Shown here one piece after another: positions 7,402-15,354 of a DNA stretch of 34,143 bases (positions are counted from its first letter, which is position 1; the number at the start of each line of letters is the position of its first letter). This DNA comes from Actinomycetota bacterium (GTDB lineage Bacteria; Actinomycetota; Acidimicrobiia; Acidimicrobiales; Microtrichaceae), in assembly GCA_016703525.1 (NCBI GenBank), contig JADJBW010000026.1:1-34143 (forward strand). The letters run 5' to 3'. Made by a program: the position numbers and the translations under genes. The notes beneath the pieces are model-generated. The model was given only the letters and a program-made list of their open reading frames with translations, did no database searches and was not told the origin of the DNA.

Positions 7402-7970
7402 TGTCGTATGCGACGGTCGCCGAGTGCAGGGCGTGGATCGGCCGACCCGGCACGACGCCGACTCCGGACGATGTGCTGGCGGCTGTGCTGGCCTCGGCGT
7501 GCGAGGACATCGATGCACACTGCGGCCGTTCCTTCGCTGTGGCGCCGGTCGACGCTGAGGTGACGAGTCGCGTGTATGTCGCCGACTCGCCGCGTGTCCT
7601 GATCGATGACGTGTGCGTGATCGACGGCGTGGAGGAGTCCGAGGATGGTGTGGCGTGGACGCCTGCGGCAGTCACCTGGCATGCCGAGCCGTGGAACGTG
7701 ACTCCGGTGACGACGATCGTCGGCGACGGCGCGTTCAGCGCGTACGTGCGGGTCACGTCGAGCGCGTGGGGGTGGCCGTCCGTGCCGGCTCGCGTGTGTC
7801 AGGCGACGCTCATGCACACGGCGCGTCTGCACGCTCGTCGCAACTCGCCGAGCGGCGTCGAGGGTATCGACGATTTCGGGGCGGTGCGCGTGTCCGGTCG
7901 TCTCGATGGTGACGTGGCTCGGATGTTGGAGCCCCTGCGGCGCGCCGACCGAGTGTTGGGCCTCGCATGA
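7401..7970 (+). CDS. head-tail connector (gp6-like adaptor)
   Basis: The 189-residue product begins MSYATVAECRAWIGRPGTTP and continues DDVLAAVLASACEDIDAHCG with RSF. This is the helical N-terminus seen in HK97 gp6-type adaptors, which bind beneath the portal. A beta-rich middle (SPRVLIDDVCVIDGVEES) and a C-terminal helix with SVPARVCQATLMHTARLHAR follow. Start and stop both overlap neighbours by one and four bases. The order capsid, small protein, connector fits HK97-like head modules. Confidence 0.75.
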   Translation: MSYATVAECRAWIGRPGTTPTPDDVLAAVLASACEDIDAHCGRSFAVAPVDAEVTSRVYVADSPRVLIDDVCVIDGVEESEDGVAWTPAAVTWHAEPWNVTPVTTIVGDGAFSAYVRVTSSAWGWPSVPARVCQATLMHTARLHARRNSPSGVEGIDDFGAVRVSGRLDGDVARMLEPLRRADRVLGLA

Positions 7971-8359
7971 GCCGCATGCGTGATGCCCTTGAGGGTCTCG
8001 CGGCCACGTTGCGCCGGGGTATGCCGTCAACGGTGACGGTTGCTCGGGCGGGTGCGTTGGCGGCCCCTGAGCCGCCTGCGGTGTTCTTCGGCGAGCGGAC
8101 GCTGGAGCCGGTGGTGCAGGGCTACGGGGCGACGGTGCGTGTCGAGGTGCGCGTGGTCACGGAGCGGACGGAGGACGGCCTCGATCTGCTCGACGACCTG
8201 GTGCACGGTCCGTCCGGGGTGTGCCAGGTACTGGACGACGCAGGGGCACTCGACGGCGATGCGGGCGTGGTTTGGGAGCGGGTCGACGAGTACGGGACGG
8301 TTGAACTCGGCGGGCAGACCCTGATCGGGGCTCGCGTGTGGGTCCGGCTTGAGTTGTGA
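7967..8359 (+). CDS. putative tail terminator / head-closure protein
   Basis: The 130-residue product has an N-terminal helix (MRDALEGLAATLRRGMPS), an alternating strand region with ATVRVEVRVVTERTEDGLDL, a helix DLLDDLVHGP, and a final sheet (VWERVDEYGTVELGGQTLIG, then ARVWVRLEL). This alpha-beta layout fits tail-terminator proteins that cap the tail tube, or the related head-closure proteins. It lies between the adaptor and a gp10-like gene and overlaps both by 4 bases. Which of the two roles it plays cannot be decided from sequence alone. Confidence 0.55.
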   Translation: MSRMRDALEGLAATLRRGMPSTVTVARAGALAAPEPPAVFFGERTLEPVVQGYGATVRVEVRVVTERTEDGLDLLDDLVHGPSGVCQVLDDAGALDGDAGVVWERVDEYGTVELGGQTLIGARVWVRLEL

Positions 8360-8946
8360 CGACACCCGTCGAGTTGGCCGTGAAGTTTCAGCGGCTCGGC
8401 GCCGAGATTGGGGCCTCGCAGAAGACCGGTGAGGCTGCTGCCGCGAAGTGGTTCGAGGCGCAGGCGCTCGCCGCGATCGCCAAGGACACGGGCGGCGACA
8501 TGCGCCTATCCGGAGTGAATCGACCTCGACGAGACGGACCCGGACGGTCAGAGCGCGGTGTGATCGGCGTGGCGACGAAGCGGCTATCTACGGGCTCGCT
8601 GGTCAAGCCGGTCGGCCCGCTCGTGATCCTGGAAGTCGACAAGCAGCCCCACATCGTGACCCCGAAGGACGCGAAGTCCGCCACGTATCGGCAGACGACG
8701 AAGACGGGGCGAACGCGCAAGGGCACGAATTCTCGTCGGGCGCGTCAGGCGTCAGTGGTGTTCGGGCTCGGGCTCGGCGGGCGCGCCGCAATCAGGACCC
8801 CGGAGGGGCTCCGACGTTGGGCGCGCATCCCGCGCACCCGCGGTCACCACACCTGGGAGCGGATGGCGAAGGTCGCCGTCCCGCAGGTTCCACGGATCGT
8901 CGCCCGCGAGCAGACGCGGGCACTCGGGCGGGTTTTCCGCCCCTGA
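8356..8946 (+). CDS. HK97 gp10-like neck/tail-completion protein
   Basis: The 196-residue product begins VTTPVELAVKFQRLGAEIGA and contains GDMRLSGV (about residues 47-54), then SLVKPVGPLVILEVDKQPHI. The C-terminus is basic (GVATKRLS, RKGTNSRRARQA, RWARIPRTRGHHTWERM). A long N-terminal helix, a DMRLSG block, a GPL-ILE-PH strand and an Arg-rich tail are the pattern of gp10-like neck proteins. Codons 55-66 are made by a 35-bp sequence that exactly copies part of the protease gene but is read in another frame (RPRRDGPGRSER). This looks like a recent patch in a tolerant loop. It starts with a GTGA overlap. Confidence 0.6.
   Translation: MTTPVELAVKFQRLGAEIGASQKTGEAAAAKWFEAQALAAIAKDTGGDMRLSGVNRPRRDGPGRSERGVIGVATKRLSTGSLVKPVGPLVILEVDKQPHIVTPKDAKSATYRQTTKTGRTRKGTNSRRARQASVVFGLGLGGRAAIRTPEGLRRWARIPRTRGHHTWERMAKVAVPQVPRIVAREQTRALGRVFRP
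8519..8553 (+). repeat. 35-bp exact repeat, copy 2 (in gp10-like gene)
   Basis: Identical to 5404-5438, about 3.1 kb away, but offset by one base relative to the codon frame. Flanking bases on both sides differ between the copies. Confidence 0.85.
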
Positions 8947-9004
8947 CCACCAGTCCTCGGCGGTCAGAGCGGCCGCTCCTGGATGCCCCCCCAAGGAGGG
9001 ACAC

Positions 9005-9412
9005 ATGGCTGCAAGAATTGCGGGCCGCCACGCGCGGCTCAAGCTCGGCGTTGACGATGTCGCCACACCGGCCGTCATCGCCGGTGTGAAGTCGTGGGGC
9101 TGGGACGCTACGGCGGACCAGATCGACGCGACGGCGCAGGGTGACACGACGAAGGTGTACGTGCTGGGTCTTCCGGGCGCGACGGGTGACTTCGAGCTCT
9201 ACTTGGAGGAGGGTCAGGCGGCCCTCACGCTGATCATGGCGGCTGCCACCGATGGGTTGCCGCGCACGATCGAGTTGATCCCGAACATCAACGAACCGGC
9301 CCTCGGGTATGAGGGGACGGTGACGATCTCGGGAGCGCTGAAGACCGATGTCGGCGGCGTCGTCACGGTGTCGGGCAAGTGGCAGGCGGCGACCCCGCTT
9401 ACGTCGCTGTGA
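9005..9412 (+). CDS. major tail protein
   Basis: The ATG follows AAGGAGG, a strong ribosome binding site suited to an abundant structural protein. The 135-residue product is all-beta in appearance: RHARLKLGVDDVATPAVIAG, then WGWDATADQIDATAQGDTTK, LPGATGDFELYLEEGQAAL, and an immunoglobulin-free C-terminus GTVTISGALKTDVGGVVTVS. The D-x-T-x-x-GDTTK block (modified-target loop) and the small size match short major tail proteins of actinophage siphoviruses. It directly precedes the tail assembly chaperone gene, which is the fixed order in siphoviruses. Confidence 0.8.
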   Translation: MAARIAGRHARLKLGVDDVATPAVIAGVKSWGWDATADQIDATAQGDTTKVYVLGLPGATGDFELYLEEGQAALTLIMAAATDGLPRTIELIPNINEPALGYEGTVTISGALKTDVGGVVTVSGKWQAATPLTSL

Positions 9413-9819
9413 CGGCCGAGGTGGGGGCCAAGGCTGAGGCTGCCGGTGGTGAGGGCGCGACGCCTGATCCGCCGGCGGCTAAGACGATGGCGATCACGGT
9501 GCCGGGCGGGCGCGTGGTGTCTCTGGAGCACGACCTCGAGTTCGGCGTCGTGGCGGACATCGCTCAGCGGCACGCGGTGTCGTGGGGGCTGCTCCTCGCG
9601 GCGCCGATGCATCGCGAAGTTCCTCCGCAGGCGCTCGGTGACTTGTATCTGGCGTGTTGTGATGAGGCGGGCGTGGTTCAGCCGGCAAAGATCACGCCGC
9701 GGATGGTTTTCGAGGCGTTGACCGCGATCCCGGATGATCTGCCTGCGTGGTACGAGGGCGGCGACCCAAAAGCGGGGTGCCTGGCATCCCGCGAGACGGC
9801 GCCCCAGGCGACGACCTGA
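9409..9819 (+). CDS. tail assembly chaperone (gpG-like, unshifted product)
   Basis: The 136-residue product starts at a GTG overlapping the tail protein stop. An acidic and Ala-rich N-terminus leads to AITVPGGRVVSLEHDLEFGV and a helical domain (QALGDLYLACCDEAGV, ITPRMVFEALTAIPDD). This is the expected shape of gpG-like chaperones that coat the tape measure protein during tail assembly. The last 15 codons after the slippery site (ending TAPQATT) are the default ending. Like lambda gpG, most product should end here. Confidence 0.8.
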   Translation: MTAEVGAKAEAAGGEGATPDPPAAKTMAITVPGGRVVSLEHDLEFGVVADIAQRHAVSWGLLLAAPMHREVPPQALGDLYLACCDEAGVVQPAKITPRMVFEALTAIPDDLPAWYEGGDPKAGCLASRETAPQATT

Positions 9820-9914
9820 TCGTCTGGGCGGCCCACCGGCTTGGTTGGCCGCCCGATGTGACCCGGCGTCAGCGTCCGCGTGATCTGCGGATGCTGCTCG
9901 ACGCGTACGCGTGA
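9409..9914 (+). CDS. tail assembly chaperone, -1 frameshift product (gpGT-like)
   Basis: Slipping back one base at CCCAAAA joins codons 9409-9771 to the frame 9771-9914, giving 168 residues. The added 47 residues (SGVPGIPRDGAPGDDLIVWA, then AHRLGWPPDVTRRQRPRDLR and MLLDAYA) end 11 bases before the tape measure start. They have the family-typical W-A-x-x-L-G-W-P-P and R-P-R-D-L ending. No start codon or ribosome binding site serves this second frame, so frameshifting is the only plausible way to make it. The shifted form bridges the tape measure and the tail tube subunit in lambda. Confidence 0.8.
9765..9771 (+). promoter_or_regulatory. -1 ribosomal slippery site CCCAAAA
   Basis: The heptamer is in the exact X XXY YYZ phase for codons CCA AAA of the chaperone gene. 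Re-pairing one base back gives CCC AAA and opens the conserved C-terminal extension. No downstream pseudoknot was modelled. Confidence 0.8.
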
Positions 9915-9925
9915 GAGGGGGCTGA

Positions 9926-12502
9926 GTGGCTTCGTTCAACGATGTCGTGTCGATCTTGATCACGGCGAACGGCGCGCAGGCGATCGGCGAGATGGAGCGG
10001 TTGGGCGTCGCTTCGCGGGCGTCGATGGGCGCGGCCGAGGCGGGTGCCGGTCGTGCTGGGTCGTCAATGATCGCGTTCGGCGCGAAGGCGGCGACGGGCG
10101 GTGCGCTGGCGCTGGCTGGGATCCATATCGCGTCGTCGGCGGCGTCCGACATGGGCGAGGCGATCAACGCGGCGAACGTCGCTATGGGCTCTCAGGGTGC
10201 CGCGGCGCTGGAGCGTTACGCCGCGACCGCCGCGAAGACGGCGGGGATCGGGAAGACGGCGGCGATCCAGGCGGGCGCCGTGTTCGGCGCGCTCGGCAAG
10301 GAGGCCGGAATCGGCGCTGAGGCGCTCGGCGGGTTCTCGACGCAGCTCGTGCAGTTGGCGGGCGATTTCGCGTCGTTGAAAAACACGTCGACCGACCAGG
10401 CGCTGGAGGCGATCCAGTCGGGGCTCGTGGGGGAGGCGAAGCCTCTCCGCCAGTTCGGGGTGTTCCTGACCGAGGCCGCGACGCGGTCCGAGGCGCTGCG
10501 GGTCGGCATCACGAGCACGAACCGCGAGCTCACGGAGCAGGAGAAGATCCTGGCGCGGGCGAGCCTGATCACGACGAGCCAGGCCGGACGCGACGCGTCC
10601 GGGGACTTCGCTCGGACGATCGGCACGTCTCAGGCGAACCAGGAGCGCGCGGCGGTCGCCGAGATGCAGAACGCTCTAGCGACGCTCGGGCAGTCTGCGA
10701 CGCCGATCTTCACGCAGCTGGCGAGTGGGGTGGCGTCGGTGGCCGACGCGTTCGCCTCGTTGCCTGGTCCGCTGCGGGACAACATCGGCGCGATCGTGAC
10801 GTGGGCCGCGATCGGCACGACGGTGGTCGGCACGGTGAGCACGATCGGCGGCGCGGCGATCAAGGCTGGTCAGGCGTTCGGCGGTATGAGGGCTGCGACC
10901 TCGGCGGCTACCGGGGCTGCGAGTGGCATGGGGTCGGCTGTGTCTGGGGTTGTGGGGCCGTTGGCGGCCGCCGGCGCGGCGGTCGCTGCGTGGACGTGGA
11001 CCATTTCGGAGTTGCGCGACCAGAGTGACGAGGCGTTCAGCGCGATCGTCAGCGACGTCGAGGGTCTCAGTGAGGCGGTGAAGGGCGTCGACACAGGTGC
11101 TCTCGCCGAGGAGATGAACCGCGCTGCGCAGGTGCTCGGCGGGACGGTCGACATCGGCCCGACGAACGCGTTCGAGAAGATCGCGTGGGGGGCGCAGGAC
11201 TTCCTCGGGTTGGGCACGCAGGACGATGAGGCGGCGAACAGGGCCGAAGCGGTCGCCCGTCAGATGGACACGCTGCGCGCCGCCTTCAAGGGGTTGAGCG
11301 AGGAGGAGAAGCAGGCCGCCGGTCGGCAGTTGGCTACCTACCTCGAACTGGTAGGGGTGAGCGCCGAGAAGGCGCAAGGCTACCTCGACGAGCTGGGCGT
11401 GACCCTCGGTACCGGTGCGGATGCGTGGCAGACGTACGCCGCGACGGCCGGTAAGTCGGCGGGCGATCTCGATCAGCTCGGCAAGGCTATGGCGGGTCTC
11501 GCCGGCGACAGCGAGAAGGGGGTGAGTGCTGTCGCCGGGTACGGCAAGGCGCTCAGCGCTTCCTTCGACCCGCTGTTCGGTTTGCTGTCCGCGAACGACC
11601 GTCTGGCGGCGGCGCAGCAGGCGCTCGCCGAGAAGACCCGCACGAGCGGCGAGGAGGTCACGACCGCCTATGGCCGCGTCGGTGACGCCAAGCAGCGGCT
11701 AAACGACATCCTGGCCGAGGACAGCGAGAAGAACTTCGGGTTGTCGGCGGAGTCGGCGCAGCAGCAGCTCGCCGAGGCCGAGGCGCAGCTGCGGAACGCG
11801 AACGAGCGCCTCGGGCGCAACCAGGGGGACGCTGGGGCGCTCACCGATCGAGACAAGGCGATTCAGCGCCTGGAGGCGGCAAACTCCCGCCTCCAAGAGG
11901 ACAAGAGGAACGCGGGCGAGCGGTCGCGCCGTATTCGCGACGCTCAGGCCGATGTGGCCGAGGCTGAGCGCGGCGTCTCGTCGGCGAAGGCGAAGGCGGG
12001 GCCTGACGCTGCGGAGATCGAGCGGGCACAGCGCGATGTTGCGCAGGCGGCGATCGGCGTGCAGGTCGCCACGTCGTCGCTTGCTGAGTCGGTGAGCGCC
12101 GGTGCGACGGACATGGACAGCGTGTCGGCGCAACTCAACGACCTGGCGGCGCGGGGGATGCTTGATCCGTCGATCGCCGCGGATCTCGACGCGCGGTTCA
12201 GGTCCGCGGTGGGCGCTGCCGATCAGTTGGCGGCTGGCCTCCAGTCGTCCGCGGACCGAATCGTGGCGTCCAACGAGGTGCTGCCCGGCCTATTGGACCC
12301 GTTCGGCGTCGGATGGTTCGGGCAGACGCCGCGTGCCCAGCGTGGTGCGCCGGCGGCAGGTCCGGCGGGCGCGGACGGGCGGGCGGCGCTCACGGTGAAC
12401 GTGACGAATGTGGTCCCGAAGCCGGAGCATGCCGGGGCGGCGGTGGTCCAGAGCGTGCGGTCAGCAGGGTTCCGCTATGGCCGCGGATTGACGGGGGGGT
12501 GA
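9926..12502 (+). CDS. tail tape measure protein
   Basis: At 858 residues this is the longest gene, and its length should set the tail length (roughly 125-130 nm at 1.5 angstrom per residue, an inference). The N-terminal part has the family helices (QAIGEMERLGVASRASMGAA) and a conserved AALGKEAG/TQLVQLAGDFASLKNTS-type block followed by GLVGEAKPLRQFGV. Hydrophobic segments lie around residues 55-72 and 285-365 (for example VTWAAIGTTVVGTVSTIGGA). A long coiled coil covers about 555-715 (heptads around AEAEAQLRNANERLGRNQ). A proline/glycine C-terminus follows. The GTG start is preceded by GAGAGGGGG. Position after the frameshifted chaperones confirms the call. Confidence 0.9.
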   Translation: MASFNDVVSILITANGAQAIGEMERLGVASRASMGAAEAGAGRAGSSMIAFGAKAATGGALALAGIHIASSAASDMGEAINAANVAMGSQGAAALERYAATAAKTAGIGKTAAIQAGAVFGALGKEAGIGAEALGGFSTQLVQLAGDFASLKNTSTDQALEAIQSGLVGEAKPLRQFGVFLTEAATRSEALRVGITSTNRELTEQEKILARASLITTSQAGRDASGDFARTIGTSQANQERAAVAEMQNALATLGQSATPIFTQLASGVASVADAFASLPGPLRDNIGAIVTWAAIGTTVVGTVSTIGGAAIKAGQAFGGMRAATSAATGAASGMGSAVSGVVGPLAAAGAAVAAWTWTISELRDQSDEAFSAIVSDVEGLSEAVKGVDTGALAEEMNRAAQVLGGTVDIGPTNAFEKIAWGAQDFLGLGTQDDEAANRAEAVARQMDTLRAAFKGLSEEEKQAAGRQLATYLELVGVSAEKAQGYLDELGVTLGTGADAWQTYAATAGKSAGDLDQLGKAMAGLAGDSEKGVSAVAGYGKALSASFDPLFGLLSANDRLAAAQQALAEKTRTSGEEVTTAYGRVGDAKQRLNDILAEDSEKNFGLSAESAQQQLAEAEAQLRNANERLGRNQGDAGALTDRDKAIQRLEAANSRLQEDKRNAGERSRRIRDAQADVAEAERGVSSAKAKAGPDAAEIERAQRDVAQAAIGVQVATSSLAESVSAGATDMDSVSAQLNDLAARGMLDPSIAADLDARFRSAVGAADQLAAGLQSSADRIVASNEVLPGLLDPFGVGWFGQTPRAQRGAPAAGPAGADGRAALTVNVTNVVPKPEHAGAAVVQSVRSAGFRYGRGLTGG

Positions 12503-12505
12503 ATC

Positions 12506-12973
12506 GTGCCGTTCTGGTCTTCTGGCGCGCCCGCTGGGCTCCTCACGATCGATGGTGTGCCGATGACGTGTCCGGCGTGGCGCCTGCGCGACCCGGGGCG
12601 GTTGCTGTTTGGGTCGCCGTTGCGCGGCTCGTACGTGCAGGTGCCCGGCATGGATGGCGAGTTGCCGGTGCCGCTGCGGGGGACCTCGGCGCAGTGGTCG
12701 CTCGACATGATGATGGCCGGCCGGTGGGACCACACGGGCGCCGAGTTCGCCGACGAGCAGGAGGGGTTCGAGTCGAACCTCAACTACCTGCGGACCAACG
12801 TCGAGACGGGCTGGGCGGCCACCGGCAACCGGTTGCGTCCGGCAACGTTCGAGACGCCGGGGGGGTCGACGCTGTCGGCTGACGTGCACTGCTGGTTCGT
12901 GCCCGGCGAGTTCGAGGCGCACCTTTGGCGCATGACGTTGGAGCTGCGGGTTCCGGCGGGCGGGTTCGCGTGA
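12506..12973 (+). CDS. distal tail / minor tail protein
   Basis: The 155-residue product begins VPFWSSGAPAGLLTIDGVPM. It includes GSYVQVPGMDGELPVPLRGT and SLDMMMAGRWDHTGAEFADE, then a helix EGFESNLNYLRTNV and a beta-rich end. The G-x-x-G-x-LP-x-P-RG pattern followed by a M-x-G/W-D-x-G segment is typical of the small minor tail protein that follows the tape measure in actinophages. It corresponds to the Dit ring at the tail tip. It lies four bases after the tape measure stop and overlaps the next gene by 4 bases. Confidence 0.65.
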   Translation: MPFWSSGAPAGLLTIDGVPMTCPAWRLRDPGRLLFGSPLRGSYVQVPGMDGELPVPLRGTSAQWSLDMMMAGRWDHTGAEFADEQEGFESNLNYLRTNVETGWAATGNRLRPATFETPGGSTLSADVHCWFVPGEFEAHLWRMTLELRVPAGGFA

Positions 12974-15012
12974 CGGCGGTATACACGCCTCCGCCGACGC
13001 CTGTGGCGCCTGCTGAGCCTGAGGTGTCGCTGTGGCTGGATGGGGTGCGCGTCGAATATGCGCATTCGATCCAGGTGGAGGACCGCATGAGCGCGGTCGG
13101 CGGTGGGTCGTGCGTCATCCCGGCCGTGGCGCCGGAGGCACTGGCTCTTGGGGCCGTGGTCGAGGTGCGCGAGTTCGGCGTGACGACGCACGTGGCGCAG
13201 GTCGTCAGCATCGAGCGCGAGTCCGTGTCGGGCGGCGAGGAGGGGGGCGACGAGTGGCGCTATGGCCTGCTGTCGATCGCCCACGAGCTGACCCGTGCTC
13301 TCGTGTTGCCCGATCGCGGGTTCGTCGTGGTGGAGGGTGGACCGTTCGACGGGTTCACGCTTGGTTCGACACCGGCTGGTGATGTCCGAGTGTTCTCGTC
13401 TGTGTCGACGTGGGTGGACCGCGGGTCGTGGCCGACCGCGGCGAATCTCGGCCCAGTGTGGGACAGGGTCGATGATGTCGAGGGGTACCCGCGTCTCGAC
13501 ACGCCGCGCATCGGGCCGAGCTCGATCGCTGAGGGCGACCGATGGCAGGTCGCGATTGAGGCCGAGGTTGCAGCGGGGCACCACGACCTTTTCGTCGTGT
13601 TGCCGCCGGGCAACACGGCCGACGTGTGGGTCGACGGGGCTTTGGCGGTGCGCGTGGAGGGTGACTCCGAGCGCACCAGGCGGGCGCGGGTGGAGTTCTC
13701 CGGCGGTGAGCACACGTTCGTTGTCGACGTCGAGGTCGGTGCGGGGGCCGCCGAGTCGTGGGTCGCTCTCGATCTGTTTCCGGCGTGGCCGACGCGCGAT
13801 ATGCTCACGCCGATCCTGTCGACCTCGACGAGCTGGGGCTACCTCGCCCCGGGCGTCGCCCGCCCTAAGTGGACGCCGGGGGCGGTGGTGGCGCGGTTGT
13901 TCGCCGAGGCGCAGGCGCGTGGCGGTCTGCTCGATTGGACTCTCGGCTTTGATGGTGTCGAAGACTCCGCCGGGCACGCGTGGGATGAGGCGGACCAGAT
14001 CTCGATTCCGTGCGGGGTGTCGGTCGTCGAGGCCTTGGCGAAGCTGACGGACGCCTGGGTCGAGTGGGGCACGGCCCCGACGACGAACGGCGGGCGGCAC
14101 CTGCTGTGCTTCCAGGCGCCGGCCGCTGGGGGAGTTGGCCGCGGCGAGGCGTCGGGGGTCGAGCTTGCTTACGGCGCGGCGTCCGATGCGCCGTTGCTGT
14201 CGATGCGTCACTCGGTCGATGAGCCGACCGTCTCGACCGTCTTCGGGCGGTGGGCGGGTGGCTGGTACGAGCTGCCTTTCGGCATCACCCCGCGGCGTGA
14301 GGGGTTCCTGTCGCTGCCGCAGGTCGATGACGGTGTCGCCGTGTTTTGGGACGCGGCCGGCACGGCGGGCGCCTTGAGTCAGGCGCGGCGTGCCGCCGAG
14401 GGTGTGATGATCCGCCTGACCGAGGGTGTTGAGATCGGGGTCGGCGACACGATTACGGCGCCCGATATCGACATGGCGGCAGCGTCGTGGCGGGTGCTCG
14501 GCCGTGCGGTGAGCACGGATGAGGACGGCAACGGTCGGCTCACGCTCACACTCGGCGTGATGCGCGACACGCTGGAGCAGCGCACTGACCGGGTGCTGCG
14601 CCGGACGATCGGGACGCTTGACGGGCAGGCTGAGGGTGCGATCGCTTCGTCGCCTGATGTGATCGAGTCGCGCACGTCGTCGGTGGCCGGGTTCACGTTT
14701 TCGATCGGTGGCGGCACGACGATCGCGGGTGACCGCGGGTCGCCTGAGCGGCCTCGACAGCTGGTGCTGCTCACGCACCTGGAGGTCGAGTGTGATGTCG
14801 CTGGGGTGAGCGGGTCGACCTCGGTCGCCGTCGAGCTGAACGGCTCGCCGATCGGCTCGGCGACGCTGCCGTCCGGTGACGAGTTCGCGCGCGCTCAGCT
14901 CGATCCTCCCGTCGTCGTGACGGTGCTGGACTGGCTGAACGTCGAGACGGTCTCGGCCGGCGGGCATCAGGGTGTGTCGGTGCGCCTAGTCGGCGTTGCC
15001 GCGGCGGAATGA
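12970..15012 (+). CDS. minor tail protein / baseplate hub with PA14-like insert
   Basis: The GTG start overlaps the previous stop. The 680-residue product starts with a beta-rich hub-like domain (VSLWLDGVRVEYAHSIQVED, to about residue 140). Residues about 150-275 resemble a PA14-type beta sandwich: GLG-type entry GPVWDRVDDVEG, then DLFVVLPPGNTADVWVDGAL, then VEFSGGEHTFVVDVEVGAGA. PA14 domains often bind sugars, so this may contact the cell surface. The remaining C-terminal half returns to tail-hub character (WTPGAVVARLFAEAQARGGL, PCGVSVVEALAKLTDAWVEW) and ends in an SH3/Ig-like domain with a carbohydrate-binding look. Hub and PA14 assignments are by pattern. Confidence 0.6.
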   Translation: MTAVYTPPPTPVAPAEPEVSLWLDGVRVEYAHSIQVEDRMSAVGGGSCVIPAVAPEALALGAVVEVREFGVTTHVAQVVSIERESVSGGEEGGDEWRYGLLSIAHELTRALVLPDRGFVVVEGGPFDGFTLGSTPAGDVRVFSSVSTWVDRGSWPTAANLGPVWDRVDDVEGYPRLDTPRIGPSSIAEGDRWQVAIEAEVAAGHHDLFVVLPPGNTADVWVDGALAVRVEGDSERTRRARVEFSGGEHTFVVDVEVGAGAAESWVALDLFPAWPTRDMLTPILSTSTSWGYLAPGVARPKWTPGAVVARLFAEAQARGGLLDWTLGFDGVEDSAGHAWDEADQISIPCGVSVVEALAKLTDAWVEWGTAPTTNGGRHLLCFQAPAAGGVGRGEASGVELAYGAASDAPLLSMRHSVDEPTVSTVFGRWAGGWYELPFGITPRREGFLSLPQVDDGVAVFWDAAGTAGALSQARRAAEGVMIRLTEGVEIGVGDTITAPDIDMAAASWRVLGRAVSTDEDGNGRLTLTLGVMRDTLEQRTDRVLRRTIGTLDGQAEGAIASSPDVIESRTSSVAGFTFSIGGGTTIAGDRGSPERPRQLVLLTHLEVECDVAGVSGSTSVAVELNGSPIGSATLPSGDEFARAQLDPPVVVTVLDWLNVETVSAGGHQGVSVRLVGVAAAE

Positions 15013-15021
15013 GGAGGGGTA

Positions 15022-15354
15022 ATGGCAGTTCTTGATGTCGGGCCGACGGACCTGGCGCTCGATCGGGTGACGGCCGGTTCGCCGCTGTCGCTGCGGATCG
15101 ATTCGCCTGATGAGGACGCGTCCGCCTGGGTGGTGACGGCAGTCGTTGTCGACCGGGTCGGCGGCGCGGTGCTGGCCGAGTTCGCGGCGGACGTCGACGC
15201 CGGTGGCGTCACGCTCGCGTTGACGGGGGTGGACACGGCGGCGCTCGCAGCGGGGCTCGTGGATGGGCGCGCGTGGTGGGGCATGTGGATCGATGATGTG
15301 GCGACGCTGTGCGGCGCGGTGACGGTCACGCCCGCACTGGTGGGTGGGCCGTGA
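15022..15354 (+). CDS. small beta-sandwich tail protein (LtfC-like)
   Basis: The ATG has GAGGAGGGG just upstream. The 110-residue product alternates strands and turns: LALDRVTAGSPLSLRIDSPD, VVTAVVVDRVGGAVLAEFAA, ALAAGLVDGRAWWGMWIDDV, then LCGAVTVTPALVGGP. This pattern (an initial R-V-x-x-G-S-x-L strand, a central helix with xLxxGLxxG, and a final strand) resembles the LtfC-like beta-sandwich proteins found among actinophage minor tail genes. It overlaps the next gene by 4 bases. The role is probably a fibre adaptor, by analogy. Confidence 0.55.
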   Translation: MAVLDVGPTDLALDRVTAGSPLSLRIDSPDEDASAWVVTAVVVDRVGGAVLAEFAADVDAGGVTLALTGVDTAALAAGLVDGRAWWGMWIDDVATLCGAVTVTPALVGGP

